A DNA stretch of 64,000 nt, from NCBI GenBank assembly GCA_905198155.1, contig CAJKBQ010000004.1, positions 54,952-118,951 of the forward strand, given 5' to 3'. The DNA is from an uncultured Eubacteriales bacterium (GTDB lineage Bacteria; Bacillota; Clostridia; Oscillospirales; Acutalibacteraceae). Positions within the stretch are counted from its first letter, which is position 1. Every line of letters begins with the position of its first letter. Position numbers and translations under genes: made by a program. Positions 17,395-25,548 of this stretch are shown one piece after another. Under the pieces are notes generated by a model. It made no database searches. It saw only the letters and a list, made by a program, of their open reading frames with translations, and was not told where the DNA came from.

Positions 17395-18546
17395 TTAGCT
17401 GAACATATCCTTAATCGTATTGAAAAAGCCTTTGCGCTTTTGGTAATTGCGGTCGTTGGACAGTTCGTCAAGCTGGCGGAGGCATTCTTTCTGCTTTTCC
17501 GTCAGATTTTTCGGCACTTCCACCGTCACTTTTACATATTGGTCGCCGCGCACGCGCGTATTGATCCCGGTAATGCCTTTGCCTTTCAGCTTGAACACAT
17601 CGCCCGGCTGCGTCCCTTCGTGGACGCGATAGCTGACCTTGCCGTCCAGCGTCGGCACCACGATCTCCGCGCCCAGCGCCGCCTGCGTAAACGTGATCGG
17701 CACTTCGCACCACACGTCGTTGCCGCGCCGCTCGAACAGCGGATGCGGACGCACGTTGACGCCCACAATCAAATTCCCCGCGGGGCCGCCATTTGCGCCG
17801 GCATCGCCGTGATTGGCAACGCTGATCATCTGCCCGTCGGCGATCCCGGCCGGGACATTGATCTCAACTTTGCGCGACCGGCGAATCCGGCCGGAACCGG
17901 AGCAGGTGCGGCACGGACTGTCAATTACCTTGCCGGTGCCGTGGCACTTGTCGCACGGCGCCTGGGTGCGCACCGTACCGAACGGCGTCCGCTGGTTCAC
18001 CACCACCTGGCCGCTGCCGCCGCACGCAGTACAGGTTTTGGGCTGCGTGCCTTTTGCCGCGCCGGAACCGCCGCAGTCGGGGCATTCGTCGATGCAGCTG
18101 TACGCTACCGTTTTTTTGCAGCCTTTGGCCGCTTCTTCAAACGTGATGGTAATTTGTGCTTCGGTGTCGCGGCCGCGGCGCGGCGCATTGGATCGCGCAC
18201 GGCTGCTGCCGCCAAATCCGCCGCCAAATCCGCCGAATCCGCCGAAAATGCTGCCGAAAATATCGTCGATATCAACGCCGCCGGTATAACCGCCGCCTGC
18301 GCCCGCCCCAAAGTTCGGATCCACGCCCGCATGGCCGAACTGGTCGTACCGTGCACGCTTGTCTTTGTCCGATAGCACTTCGTACGCTTCGTTGACTTCC
18401 TTAAATTTCTGCTCGGCCGTTTTATCCCCCGGGTTGAGATCCGGATGATATTTTTTTGCCAGCGACCGATATGCTTTTTTGATTTCGTCCTCCGAGGCGT
18501 CGCGGGATACGCCCATCACCTCGTAGTAATCTCGTTTTTCTGCCAA
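17395..18546 (-). CDS. dnaJ: Chaperone DnaJ
   Basis: A 383-residue co-chaperone that stimulates DnaK ATP hydrolysis and delivers substrates. The J domain holds HPD (YHPDLNPGD), then a Gly/Phe-rich segment (about 75-115), four zinc repeats (CPDCGGSG, CTACGGSG, CDKCHGTG, CRTCSGSG) and two C-terminal substrate domains. I take the TTG at 18546 as start (M-AEKRDYYEVMGV, typical of DnaJ) with GGGAG eight bases upstream. A GTG at 18555 is in frame but has no room for that site. It lies 85 bases after dnaK, across a large hairpin. Confidence 0.96.
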   Translation of the reverse strand: MAEKRDYYEVMGVSRDASEDEIKKAYRSLAKKYHPDLNPGDKTAEQKFKEVNEAYEVLSDKDKRARYDQFGHAGVDPNFGAGAGGGYTGGVDIDDIFGSIFGGFGGFGGGFGGSSRARSNAPRRGRDTEAQITITFEEAAKGCKKTVAYSCIDECPDCGGSGAAKGTQPKTCTACGGSGQVVVNQRTPFGTVRTQAPCDKCHGTGKVIDSPCRTCSGSGRIRRSRKVEINVPAGIADGQMISVANHGDAGANGGPAGNLIVGVNVRPHPLFERRGNDVWCEVPITFTQAALGAEIVVPTLDGKVSYRVHEGTQPGDVFKLKGKGITGINTRVRGDQYVKVTVEVPKNLTEKQKECLRQLDELSNDRNYQKRKGFFNTIKDMFS

Positions 18547-18574
18547 GGGTATCACTCCCGTAATTCGATCACAA

Positions 18575-18614
18575 GATCAGACGGAGGAAGGCGCGTGCCT
18601 GCCCCCGTCTGATC
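18575..18614 (-). repeat. Intercistronic hairpin between dnaK and dnaJ
   Basis: A perfect 10-bp inverted repeat, GATCAGACGG (18575-18584) against CCGTCTGATC (18605-18614). The 20-base loop can pair further (GGC/GCC around GCGT). There is no T run after it in either direction, so it looks like an mRNA processing or stability element that could set the DnaK:DnaJ ratio. Confidence 0.75.
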
Positions 18615-18631
18615 GTCAACGCTTCGGACAA

Positions 18632-20479
18632 TCAGTGCGTGCCGTTGTCGTCCACGTCTTTATAGTCTGCGTCATACACGCCGTCCGCCGCAGCGCCCGC
18701 CGCGTTCCCGGCATCCGTCGGCGCACCCTGCGCACCGGCCGCAGCCTGCGTGTTCTTCATGACTTTTTCATACGCCGCGTAGAACACCTTTTTCAGCTCT
18801 TCGGTCGCCGAATTGATGCGATCCATATCGTCGCCTTTGAGCGCTTCCTTGGCGGCGTTGAGTTTCGCTTCGATCTCGGTCTTTTCGTCGGCCGGAACCT
18901 TGTCGCCCAGCTCTTCGAGCGATTTTTCGGTCGAAAGCACCAGCGCTTCGGCCGCATTGCGCGCATCGACGGCTTCGCGGCGTTTCTTGTCTTCCTCCGC
19001 GTACTGCTCGGCTTCGCGCACCGCCTTGTCAACGTCCTCCTTGCTCATGTTCGTGTTGGACGTGATGGTGATGCTCTGCTCCTTGCCGGTGCCCAGTTCC
19101 TTGGCGGACACATGGACAATGCCGTTGGAGTCGATGTCGAACGTCACTTCGATCTGCGGCACACCGCTGCGCGCCGCCGGAATGCCGTCCAGGTGGAACA
19201 TCCCGAGCGTCTTGTTGTCTTTCGCGAATTCACGCTCGCCTTGCAGCACATGAACCTCTACGGAAGTCTGGCCGTCCACCGCCGTGGTGAAGATTTGGCT
19301 CTTCTTGGTCGGGATGGTGGTGTTGCGCTCGATGATCTTGGTGGTCACGCCGCCCTTGGTCTCAACGCCCAGCGACAGCGGGGTCACATCCAGCAGCAGC
19401 AGTCCTTTGACTTCGCCGCCGAGCACACCGGCTTGCAGCGCCGCACCGATGGCCACGCACTCGTCGGGGTTAATGCCTTTGAACGGCTCTTTGCCGGTCA
19501 TCTTGCGCACGGTGTCAATGACAGCCGGAATACGGGACGAACCGCCCACCATCAGCACCTTGTCGATATCGGAGAATTGCAGTCCGGAGTCGGACAGCAC
19601 CTGCTTCACCGGGCCGACAGTCTTCTGAACGAGATCTGCGGTCAGCTCGTCAAACTTCGCGCGCGACAGCGTCATATCCAGGTGTTTCGGGCCGGTCGCA
19701 TCCGCCGTAATGAACGGCAGGTTGATCTGCGAGCTGGTCACGCCGGACAGCTCAATCTTCGCTTTTTCAGCCGCTTCCTTCAACCGCTGCATGGCCATTT
19801 TGTCGCCGCGCAGGTCAATGCCGGTTTCGCTGCGGAACCCGTCGCACAGCCAGTCGATGACCTTCTGGTCGAAGTCGTCACCGCCCAGGCGGTTGTTGCC
19901 GGCCGTCGCAAGCACTTCCTGCACACCGTCGCCCATTTCGATCAGCGAAACATCGAACGTACCGCCGCCGAGGTCGTACACCATGATCTTCTGATCTTTT
20001 TCTTTATCGATGCCGTACGACAGCGCCGCCGCCGTCGGCTCGTTGATAATCCGTTTCACGTCCAGACCGGCAATCTTACCGGCATCCTTCGTCGCCTGGC
20101 GCTGCGCATCGGTGAAGTACGCCGGCACGGTGATAACCGCAGAATCAACCTTTTCGCCGATATACGCTTCGGCATCCGCTTTCAGCTTTTGCAGGATCAT
20201 CGCAGAGATTTCCTGCGGCGTATATGCTTTGCCGTCGATGTGTACTTTGTAATCGGTGCCCATTTCCCGTTTAATGGACGAAACCGTGCGCTCCGGATTC
20301 GTAATGGCCTGGCGTTTTGCCACCTGACCCACCATGCGCTCACCGGTTTTCGAGAACGCCACCACAGACGGCGTCGTGCGCGCGCCTTCCGCATTGGGGA
20401 TGACCACCGGCTCGCCGCCTTCGATCACAGCCACACAAGAGTTCGTAGTACCCAGATCAATACCAATCGTTTTCGACAT
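18632..20479 (-). CDS. dnaK: Chaperone DnaK (Hsp70)
   Basis: A 615-residue cytoplasmic ATPase chaperone. The actin-like ATPase domain opens with MSKTIGIDLGTTNSCVAV and contains VYDLGGGTFDVSL and MVGGSSRIPAV. The substrate-binding domain starts after the linker (LLLLDVTPLSLGVET), and the lid ends in an Ala/Gly-rich tail. ATG at 20479 is the family start; the open frame extends upstream to 20563 without support. It follows grpE by 86 bases in the CIRCE-controlled operon. Confidence 0.99.
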   Translation of the reverse strand: MSKTIGIDLGTTNSCVAVIEGGEPVVIPNAEGARTTPSVVAFSKTGERMVGQVAKRQAITNPERTVSSIKREMGTDYKVHIDGKAYTPQEISAMILQKLKADAEAYIGEKVDSAVITVPAYFTDAQRQATKDAGKIAGLDVKRIINEPTAAALSYGIDKEKDQKIMVYDLGGGTFDVSLIEMGDGVQEVLATAGNNRLGGDDFDQKVIDWLCDGFRSETGIDLRGDKMAMQRLKEAAEKAKIELSGVTSSQINLPFITADATGPKHLDMTLSRAKFDELTADLVQKTVGPVKQVLSDSGLQFSDIDKVLMVGGSSRIPAVIDTVRKMTGKEPFKGINPDECVAIGAALQAGVLGGEVKGLLLLDVTPLSLGVETKGGVTTKIIERNTTIPTKKSQIFTTAVDGQTSVEVHVLQGEREFAKDNKTLGMFHLDGIPAARSGVPQIEVTFDIDSNGIVHVSAKELGTGKEQSITITSNTNMSKEDVDKAVREAEQYAEEDKKRREAVDARNAAEALVLSTEKSLEELGDKVPADEKTEIEAKLNAAKEALKGDDMDRINSATEELKKVFYAAYEKVMKNTQAAAGAQGAPTDAGNAAGAAADGVYDADYKDVDDNGTH

Positions 20480-20565
20480 AATAAAAACCTCCATTGCATT
20501 ACGCAAATCATTCAGTAAAAATTCAAAATCTATCTGAAACCATCGCTTGATGGATTCATGCAAAA

Positions 20566-21138
20566 TCAGTTCGCGACTTTGACCATCGCGTACCGCAGCA
20601 CCTTGCCGCCGAGCTTGTAACCCTTTTGCAGCACCTGCACCACGGTATTGTCGCCGGCTGCCTCGTCTTCGACATGCATCACGGCGTTGTGCGCATTGGG
20701 ATCGAACGGCACATTTTCGGCGTCGATCGGCTCAATGCTGAGCTTGGTGAACACGTTCTGAATCTGCTGCTGCACCATCGCGATGCCCTTGCGCAGATCC
20801 GCTTCGTTTCCCTCGGCCGTCGCCAGCGCCCGCTCGATGTTGTCAGCCACCGGCAGCAGTTCCTTGACGGTTTCCACCCGGACATTCGCCGCAATCTCAC
20901 CCATCTCGCGCGCCGTCCGTTTCCGATAATTGTCGTACTCCGCACGCACCCGCAGGTTCTGGTCTTTCTGCTCCGCCAGCTGGGCTTTCAGCGATTCCAG
21001 CTCCGCCTGCATCTGCTGTTCGGGCGTCGGTTCCGCTTCCGGCTGCTGTGCGGTCTGCGATTCGGCCGCCTCCGCCGCCGCGCACGTTTCTTGCTTATTT
21101 TCGGTATCCAAATCCGTCAACTCCTTATTTCTACTCAT
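20566..21138 (-). CDS. grpE: Nucleotide exchange factor GrpE
   Basis: A 190-residue protein that releases ADP from DnaK. The N-terminal 45 residues are acidic, Gln/Ala-rich and disordered-looking; a long coiled coil follows (about 40-90) and then the beta domain with VEPIDAE-like (SIEPIDAENVPFDPNAHNAVMH) and LQKGYKLGGKVLRYAMVKVAN. The ATG overlaps the hrcA stop by 8 bases. An in-frame TTG at codon 10 has AAGGAG nine bases upstream and could be the true start. Confidence 0.96.
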   Translation of the reverse strand: MSRNKELTDLDTENKQETCAAAEAAESQTAQQPEAEPTPEQQMQAELESLKAQLAEQKDQNLRVRAEYDNYRKRTAREMGEIAANVRVETVKELLPVADNIERALATAEGNEADLRKGIAMVQQQIQNVFTKLSIEPIDAENVPFDPNAHNAVMHVEDEAAGDNTVVQVLQKGYKLGGKVLRYAMVKVAN

Positions 21139-22162
21139 TTCGGAGCATATCCGTCAGCATCTGACTGATTCGCTCAGAAAAATATTCTGCAATTGCGATG
21201 ATCCGCGGGTAATTCATCCGCGTCGATCCAATCAGCGCAATCCGTCCGCACGGCGTCCCGTTGATTCGATATCCAACGGACACCACGCTGCAATTCAGCA
21301 GCTCCGGCCGGTTCAGCTCTGCGCCGATCCCAATCCGCAGCCCGCTGCGGCCATCGCCCAGCAGCGCCGCGACGTCCTCCGTCCGGTTCAGGAAGTCCAG
21401 CACCGGGCGCATCTGCGTGTCGCCGTACACGGAATGATCCAGCAGGTTGCCCTGCCCGCCGATGTATACATCGGCCCGCACCGCATCCTGCACGGCCTCC
21501 AATATGGCCAGCAGCACCGGCGCAATCAGGAACACCAGCTCGTCGATCGATGCGGCAATGGACTGAATATACGCCACCGTCAGCTCGTTCAGCGTCCGGC
21601 CAATGACCTTTTCGTTCACTAGCCGCGTAATCACGCGCATCACTTCGGGCGTCAGGTCAAACCCGCAGCGGCATACCCGGTTTTTCAGGATGCCGACCGA
21701 AGTCATCAGCACCACCACAGCCGTCCGGCGGCCAACCGGCACCACCTGCACGCTGTGCACCGTTGTCGATGCGGCGCGCGGCGCGGTGGAAACCGTTGCG
21801 CAGTTGGTCAGGAATGCCAGCGACCGCACCGCCGTTTCCAGCAAGTGCTCCGGGTCGCTGCCCGACTCCATCAACATGGCGTCGATCGTGCGCTGATCCT
21901 TGGCGGACAGCGCCGCTTTTTCCATCCGGCTGCCAATGTACATCCGATACCCGGCACCGGTCGGGATCCGTCCGGCGGAAGTGTGCGGCTGTTGAAGCAG
22001 CCCCCGTTCTGCCAAGTCGGCCATCTCGTTGCGGATGGTTGCGGAGGATACGGTATTGCCCAGCCGCTCGCAAATCATCTTGGAGCCGACCGGTTCACCG
22101 GTCCGGATATACGCTTCGACAACCGCAGCCAAGATTCGGAGCTTTCGTTCGCCCAACGTCAT
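21131..22162 (-). CDS. hrcA: Heat-inducible transcription repressor HrcA
   Basis: A 343-residue repressor of class I heat-shock genes. The N-terminal winged helix (about 1-70) includes ERKLRILAAVVEAYI and SSATIRNEMADLAERGLL. A GAF-like domain with the HrcA insert follows, ending IIGSTRMNYPRIIAIAEYFSE. It should bind the CIRCE palindrome found just upstream of its own gene and be matured by GroEL. GGAGG precedes the ATG. Confidence 0.98.
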   Translation of the reverse strand: MTLGERKLRILAAVVEAYIRTGEPVGSKMICERLGNTVSSATIRNEMADLAERGLLQQPHTSAGRIPTGAGYRMYIGSRMEKAALSAKDQRTIDAMLMESGSDPEHLLETAVRSLAFLTNCATVSTAPRAASTTVHSVQVVPVGRRTAVVVLMTSVGILKNRVCRCGFDLTPEVMRVITRLVNEKVIGRTLNELTVAYIQSIAASIDELVFLIAPVLLAILEAVQDAVRADVYIGGQGNLLDHSVYGDTQMRPVLDFLNRTEDVAALLGDGRSGLRIGIGAELNRPELLNCSVVSVGYRINGTPCGRIALIGSTRMNYPRIIAIAEYFSERISQMLTDMLRNE

Positions 22163-22181
22163 ATCCTCACCTCCATGTTCG

Positions 22182-22208
22182 TTAGCACTCTAACTCATCG
22201 AGTGCTAA
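22182..22208 (-). promoter_or_regulatory. CIRCE operator
   Basis: TTAGCACTC (22182-22190), a 9-base spacer and GAGTGCTAA (22200-22208): an exact match to the CIRCE consensus, 20 bases upstream of the hrcA ATG. It is the binding site of HrcA and places hrcA-grpE-dnaK-dnaJ under heat-shock control. Confidence 0.97.
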
Positions 22209-22217
22209 CATGATAAT

Positions 22218-22246
22218 AATGTACCATTTTCTTTGCCATTTGTCAA
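22218..22246 (-). promoter_or_regulatory. hrcA operon promoter
   Basis: On the minus strand, TTGACA (22246-22241) and TACATT (22223-22218) with a 17-base spacer, ending just upstream of CIRCE. A repressor bound at CIRCE would cover the transcription start. Confidence 0.75.
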
Positions 22247-22290
22247 TAGGTCAAGTGTAAACATTTTATGAATTCGCCATTTGCCGCTCA

Positions 22291-23403
22291 TTACGGCACA
22301 TCGTCCAGCAGCATCCCGATCACTGAGTTGGACAGCAGGAACCCGTCCTCCGTCAGCGACAGCGCCTCGTCGGTCATCCGAACCAGCCCGGCGCGTACCA
22401 GCGGCTGCGCGGCGCGCCGCATCGCGTCCGGAATCCCATGTCCAAACCGTGCGCGGCAGTCTGCCGCCCGCAGCCCTTCCGTCAGCCGCAGCGCCAGCAT
22501 CGCATATTCCGCAAAATCGCCGCCGCGGCCGTCCCCGACCGGTTCCGCACCCGATTCAAACAGCCGGATGTCACGCGGATAGTAAAACCGCCGGCCATCC
22601 AAAAACGAATGCGCGGCCGGGCCAATCCCCAGGTACGGCGCATCGTGCCAATATTTCAGGTTGTGGCGGCTGGCGAAGCCGGGGCGCGCAAAATTGGAAA
22701 TTTCGTACTGCGCGTATCCGTGTGATCGGAGCGCGGCGCAAACGGTGTGATACAGCGCCACCTGCGCGTCGTCGTCCGGCAGCGCCAGCTTGTCCGCGCG
22801 CGCGCCGAACGCCGTCCCCTGCTCGACTTTCAGCAAATATGCGGAAATATGCGGGACGCCCAGCGACGCGCAGAAATCCACGGACCGGCGCAGCGAATCG
22901 GCCGTCTGGCCGTGCAGCCCGATCATCAGGTCGAGCGAAAGATTGCGGAATCCGGCTTCCTGCGCCGCGTGTACGGCTTCCGCCGCCTGTGCCGCCGTAT
23001 GGCGACGCCCCAAAAAGTGCAGCTCGTCCGCGTCGGCGGATTGCAGCCCCATCGACAGCCGATTGAAGCCCCCGGCCCGCATCGCCCGGAACAGCAGTTC
23101 CTGCGCGGACGCCGGGTTGGCCTCTGCCGTGATCTCCGCGTCGGGTGCAACGGCAAACGCCGCGCGCGCCGCCGCCAGCATTCGGTTCAGCCGCGCCGCG
23201 CCAAGCAGCGTTGGCGTTCCGCCGCCAAAATAAACGGTATCGACGGGCGCGGAAAGGCGCGCGCCCCAATGCGTCAGCGACGTGCAAACGGCGTCGGTGT
23301 ATCGATCCATCGCCGCTGCATCGCCGCGCATCGAATAAAAGTCGCAATAGGGGCATTTTCCGTCGCAAAATGGGATATGAATGTAAAGTCCTATGGGCTG
23401 CAT
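22291..23403 (-). CDS. hemW: Radical-SAM protein HemW (coproporphyrinogen III oxidase-like)
   Basis: A 370-residue protein of the HemW family, heme-binding radical-SAM proteins related to HemN. The cluster motif is CDGKCPYCDF in IHIPFCDGKCPYCDFYS, followed by VDTVYFGGGTPTLL and the family's LNRLSMGLQSADADEL-type block; the C-terminal HemN domain includes MLALRLTEGL. It lies directly upstream of hrcA, the same place as in Bacillus, with the hrcA promoter between them. Confidence 0.95.
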   Translation of the reverse strand: MQPIGLYIHIPFCDGKCPYCDFYSMRGDAAAMDRYTDAVCTSLTHWGARLSAPVDTVYFGGGTPTLLGAARLNRMLAAARAAFAVAPDAEITAEANPASAQELLFRAMRAGGFNRLSMGLQSADADELHFLGRRHTAAQAAEAVHAAQEAGFRNLSLDLMIGLHGQTADSLRRSVDFCASLGVPHISAYLLKVEQGTAFGARADKLALPDDDAQVALYHTVCAALRSHGYAQYEISNFARPGFASRHNLKYWHDAPYLGIGPAAHSFLDGRRFYYPRDIRLFESGAEPVGDGRGGDFAEYAMLALRLTEGLRAADCRARFGHGIPDAMRRAAQPLVRAGLVRMTDEALSLTEDGFLLSNSVIGMLLDDVP

Positions 23404-23431
23404 TCGATTTCACTTCCTGTTCTTTCAATTC

Positions 23432-23470
23432 AAAAAGACGGAGGGTGTGCCATCCCGCACGCCCTCCGTC
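23432..23470 (-). terminator. Intrinsic terminator after the DUF11 gene
   Basis: Arms GACGGAGGG (23437-23445) and CCCTCCGTC (23462-23470), extended inward by further pairs, with a T run on the minus strand (23436-23432). It separates the DUF11 locus from hemW. Confidence 0.85.
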
Positions 23471-23533
23471 GGCAATCATTCGGGTGCAATTTTTTTGATC
23501 GTGTGGCGGCGAAAAAAAGGAATGCTTCCCCAT

Positions 23534-23723
23534 CCCCCGCCGCCACTCGACTATATCCGGAAAACTCAGATCATCCCCGTGACGGGCTGCACGCAAGCAC
23601 CGGACGATTTCGTCCGCGCGTCGTTGCCGGAACGCGCGCGAACGGGTCTTGCGGCGGTGCGGCAAGTGATACTCCGCCCCATTTCCCCCGCCGCCACTCG
23701 ACTATATCCGGAAAATTCAGATC
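23534..23723. repeat. Direct repeat: duplicated 3' end of the DUF11 gene
   Basis: Two copies of a 39-base sequence, 23534-23572 and 23685-23723, differ at one base and lie 151 bases apart. The right copy covers the stop codon of the DUF11 gene. The left copy carries the same TGA in the same context, preceded by codons for VTGMI, against VTGTI in the intact gene, so it is the remnant of a second, lost gene copy. The rest of the 313-base stretch 23404-23716 holds only the terminator above; I see no gene in it. Confidence 0.85.
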
Positions 23724-24571
23724 GTCCCGGTAACGGTCAGCACGCTGACCCCCGGCGTCACCGTCCACGCACTGGTCGTTGAATTCTGGACATACGTCGC
23801 CGCCGGAACGGTAATCTGCCCCGGAACGGTCGCAAAGGCGCCGGTTGCGGCGTCGTAGGTGTAGTTGGTCGGTTCCGTCCAGGCCGTCCCGTTGAAGGTC
23901 ACGGAAATGGCGCGCAGCGGCGGCGTGAACGTATCCGTCACCGCGGCCAAGTCGGCCGCATCCGCCGCCGTATTGCCGCTGTTTTCGATGGTAAACGTGT
24001 AGGTCAGCTGTCCGTTTTCCATCACCTGGGTCGGGCTGAGTGATTTGGTAATCGCCAGCTGCGGTTCAGCGCGCACCGTAATCGTTTCGGTGTCCGTCGG
24101 CGCAGTGGTCAACCCGTCGCCGGTCACGGTAATCGTGTTCACGATTGTGCTGTCCGCATTCAGCGGCGCACTCGCATTCAGCGTCGTTTCGTACACCAGC
24201 ACCGCATCGCCGCCCGCCGGGATACTGATCCCGCTGAACACCAGCGGCGGGCCGGCAACGACCGTCGGCGCTGTTTGCAGCACGCCGTTGACGTAGTACC
24301 GCACGGCGTCGGCCGTGTAGGTGAGCGGCGTCAGCGTGGATGTGTCAAACGTATATGCGCCCAGATTATCGGTCACGGTCAGGCCGGTGAGCGCCGTCGT
24401 GCCGGAATTGACGATGCTGATCACATAAGTGACGTGGTCGCCGGGACCGTACGTCCCGGTCAGCGCCGTTTTCCGAACGGCCAAAACATCCACCAGTTCG
24501 CCCGTCGTCGTGTTCGACTGGGTACTGATCCCGTTGTAGGACAAGGTTGCCTGATTATAAAAAGTTGCCAT
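23717..24571 (-). CDS. DUF11 repeat protein, no signal peptide
   Basis: A 284-residue protein beginning MATFYNQATLSYNG. It contains two or more DUF11-like beta-sandwich units (e.g. YGPGDHVTYVISIVNSG and MENGQLTYTFTIENSG, each followed by VTDN/VTDT). It is Thr-rich, has no Cys, and shows no signal peptide, anchor or LPxTG. Such DUF11 proteins with this N-terminus occur in spore-forming Clostridia; their role is not known to me, and a structural or coat role is only a guess. AAGGAGG lies six bases before the ATG at 24571; the frame further upstream to 24826 is not coding. Confidence 0.88.
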   Translation of the reverse strand: MATFYNQATLSYNGISTQSNTTTGELVDVLAVRKTALTGTYGPGDHVTYVISIVNSGTTALTGLTVTDNLGAYTFDTSTLTPLTYTADAVRYYVNGVLQTAPTVVAGPPLVFSGISIPAGGDAVLVYETTLNASAPLNADSTIVNTITVTGDGLTTAPTDTETITVRAEPQLAITKSLSPTQVMENGQLTYTFTIENSGNTAADAADLAAVTDTFTPPLRAISVTFNGTAWTEPTNYTYDAATGAFATVPGQITVPAATYVQNSTTSAWTVTPGVSVLTVTGTI

Positions 24572-24593
24572 GCGCATCCTCCTTGCTGTGTGA

Positions 24594-24611
24594 TGACAAA
24601 TTGATTTGTCA
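24594..24611. promoter_or_regulatory. Operator-like palindrome upstream of the DUF11 gene
   Basis: A perfect palindrome TGACAAAT-TG-ATTTGTCA (18 bases) ending 22 bases before the ATG of the DUF11 gene, next to an overlapping TGTCACTGTCAC direct repeat. The shape fits a dimeric regulator site or a small hairpin at the 5' end of the message. The regulator is unknown. Confidence 0.55.
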
Positions 24612-24648
24612 CTGTCACAATATGCGGAACGCAGGCGGAGCGTGCGAA

Positions 24649-24777
24649 TTATGCGCGCGATTCGGAGTACGGATCCGGGTCCTCGTCGTCCGGCAGCGCT
24701 GCCGGCCCATCCTCGGCCGGAATCCACTGGTTTTCTTCGTCGTCCGTCCACACCGGACGGTCGTTTGGTTCGATCAC
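24649..24777 (-). CDS. Small acidic protein, 42 residues (unrecognised)
   Basis: A short open frame from GTG (24777) to TAA (24651-24649) with AAAGGA about 11 bases upstream. The product starts MIEPNDRPVWTDDEENQW, is strongly acidic (about a quarter Asp/Glu) and ends PYSESRA. It lies between the flavodoxin and DUF11 genes on the same strand. It has no known domain. Support is a plausible ribosome site, position and a biased composition; conservation in relatives would settle whether it is real. Confidence 0.45.
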   Translation of the reverse strand: MIEPNDRPVWTDDEENQWIPAEDGPAALPDDEDPDPYSESRA

Positions 24778-24838
24778 CGCAATCGCTTCCTTTCTGCAAA
24801 AGCTCGGGTGATCCTATCGTATGCACCGGCGCGCCGGA

Positions 24839-25345
24839 TTATACGCCCTGTTCCTCCAGGTAGATGCCGCGTTCGGAATCCAGCCGCAGCGCGGCATGGC
24901 CGTCGTCCAGCCGCTGCATCAGCACCCCGCTGGCACGGATACACACCACCGATGCGCACCGCGCCTCCGCCGCCTCAATCAGCGCCTTCATTCGCAGCGG
25001 CGCCTGCTGCACCGCCTGGGTGCGATACGTCAGCAGCGCATGAACCTCCTTGCCGCGCAGGTCATGCGACCGGAGGAATGCCGTCACCGGCGGGCACACA
25101 TGATCCGCCCACACCGGCGACGCAACCACAATCCGCTCGTAGGATGATACGTCTTCTTCCAACGGGCGGATGGCGCAGCCGCCGCCGCGCATGGCGGTAG
25201 GCAGCCCCCGCAGATATACGGTAATGGAATTATATGGATGTGCCTGCGGAATCTCGACCATCTCCCCAAACAGCGACTGCTGCAAACTGCTGCACAGCCG
25301 ACGGGTGCATCCGGTTCGGGACGTGTATATGATTAAAGTCTTCAT
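24839..25345 (-). CDS. Flavodoxin-like protein
   Basis: A 168-residue protein of the flavodoxin fold. The N-terminus MKTLIIYTSRTGCTRRL is a phosphate-binding FMN loop, and VVASPVWADHVCPPVTAFL corresponds to the second flavin loop. The middle contains HALLTYRTQ. Electron transfer or an FMN-dependent oxidoreductase role is likely, but the partner is unknown. AAAGGA precedes the ATG, with a TATAAT further upstream. Confidence 0.85.
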   Translation of the reverse strand: MKTLIIYTSRTGCTRRLCSSLQQSLFGEMVEIPQAHPYNSITVYLRGLPTAMRGGGCAIRPLEEDVSSYERIVVASPVWADHVCPPVTAFLRSHDLRGKEVHALLTYRTQAVQQAPLRMKALIEAAEARCASVVCIRASGVLMQRLDDGHAALRLDSERGIYLEEQGV

Positions 25346-25390
25346 TTCTTTGAATTCCTTTCATAAATCGTGCAAAAACGATGCTTTTTT

Positions 25391-25419
25391 ATTATACTTC
25401 GTACCGCGCAAAAAATAAA
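25391..25419 (-). promoter_or_regulatory. Putative flavodoxin promoter
   Basis: TATAAT (25396-25391) with TTTATT 17 bases upstream (25419-25414) on the minus strand, about 45 bases before the flavodoxin ATG. The -35 is weak. Confidence 0.5.
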
Positions 25420-25500
25420 CCCTTTTTGCGAAAAAAAGGCCGGTAAATATGAAGAAGGTGTAATATTTTCGCGAAAGGGCTTTTCCTTGCACCGGAAAAA

Positions 25501-25509
25501 TGCTATAAT
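25501..25509 (+). promoter_or_regulatory. Extended -10 promoter of the small membrane protein gene
   Basis: TGCTATAAT (TGnTATAAT) about 40 bases upstream of the GTG start at 25549; no good -35 (TTTTCC at 17 bases). Confidence 0.6.
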
Positions 25510-25548
25510 ATGTAGCAAGAATCATTCGCATCGAAGGGATGGATTGCT

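Noticed and set aside
18635..20518. Plus-strand open frame of 627 codons opposite dnaK
   Set aside because: It is exactly antisense to dnaK, His/Arg-rich and without any domain. Long antisense frames are expected in GC-rich genes.
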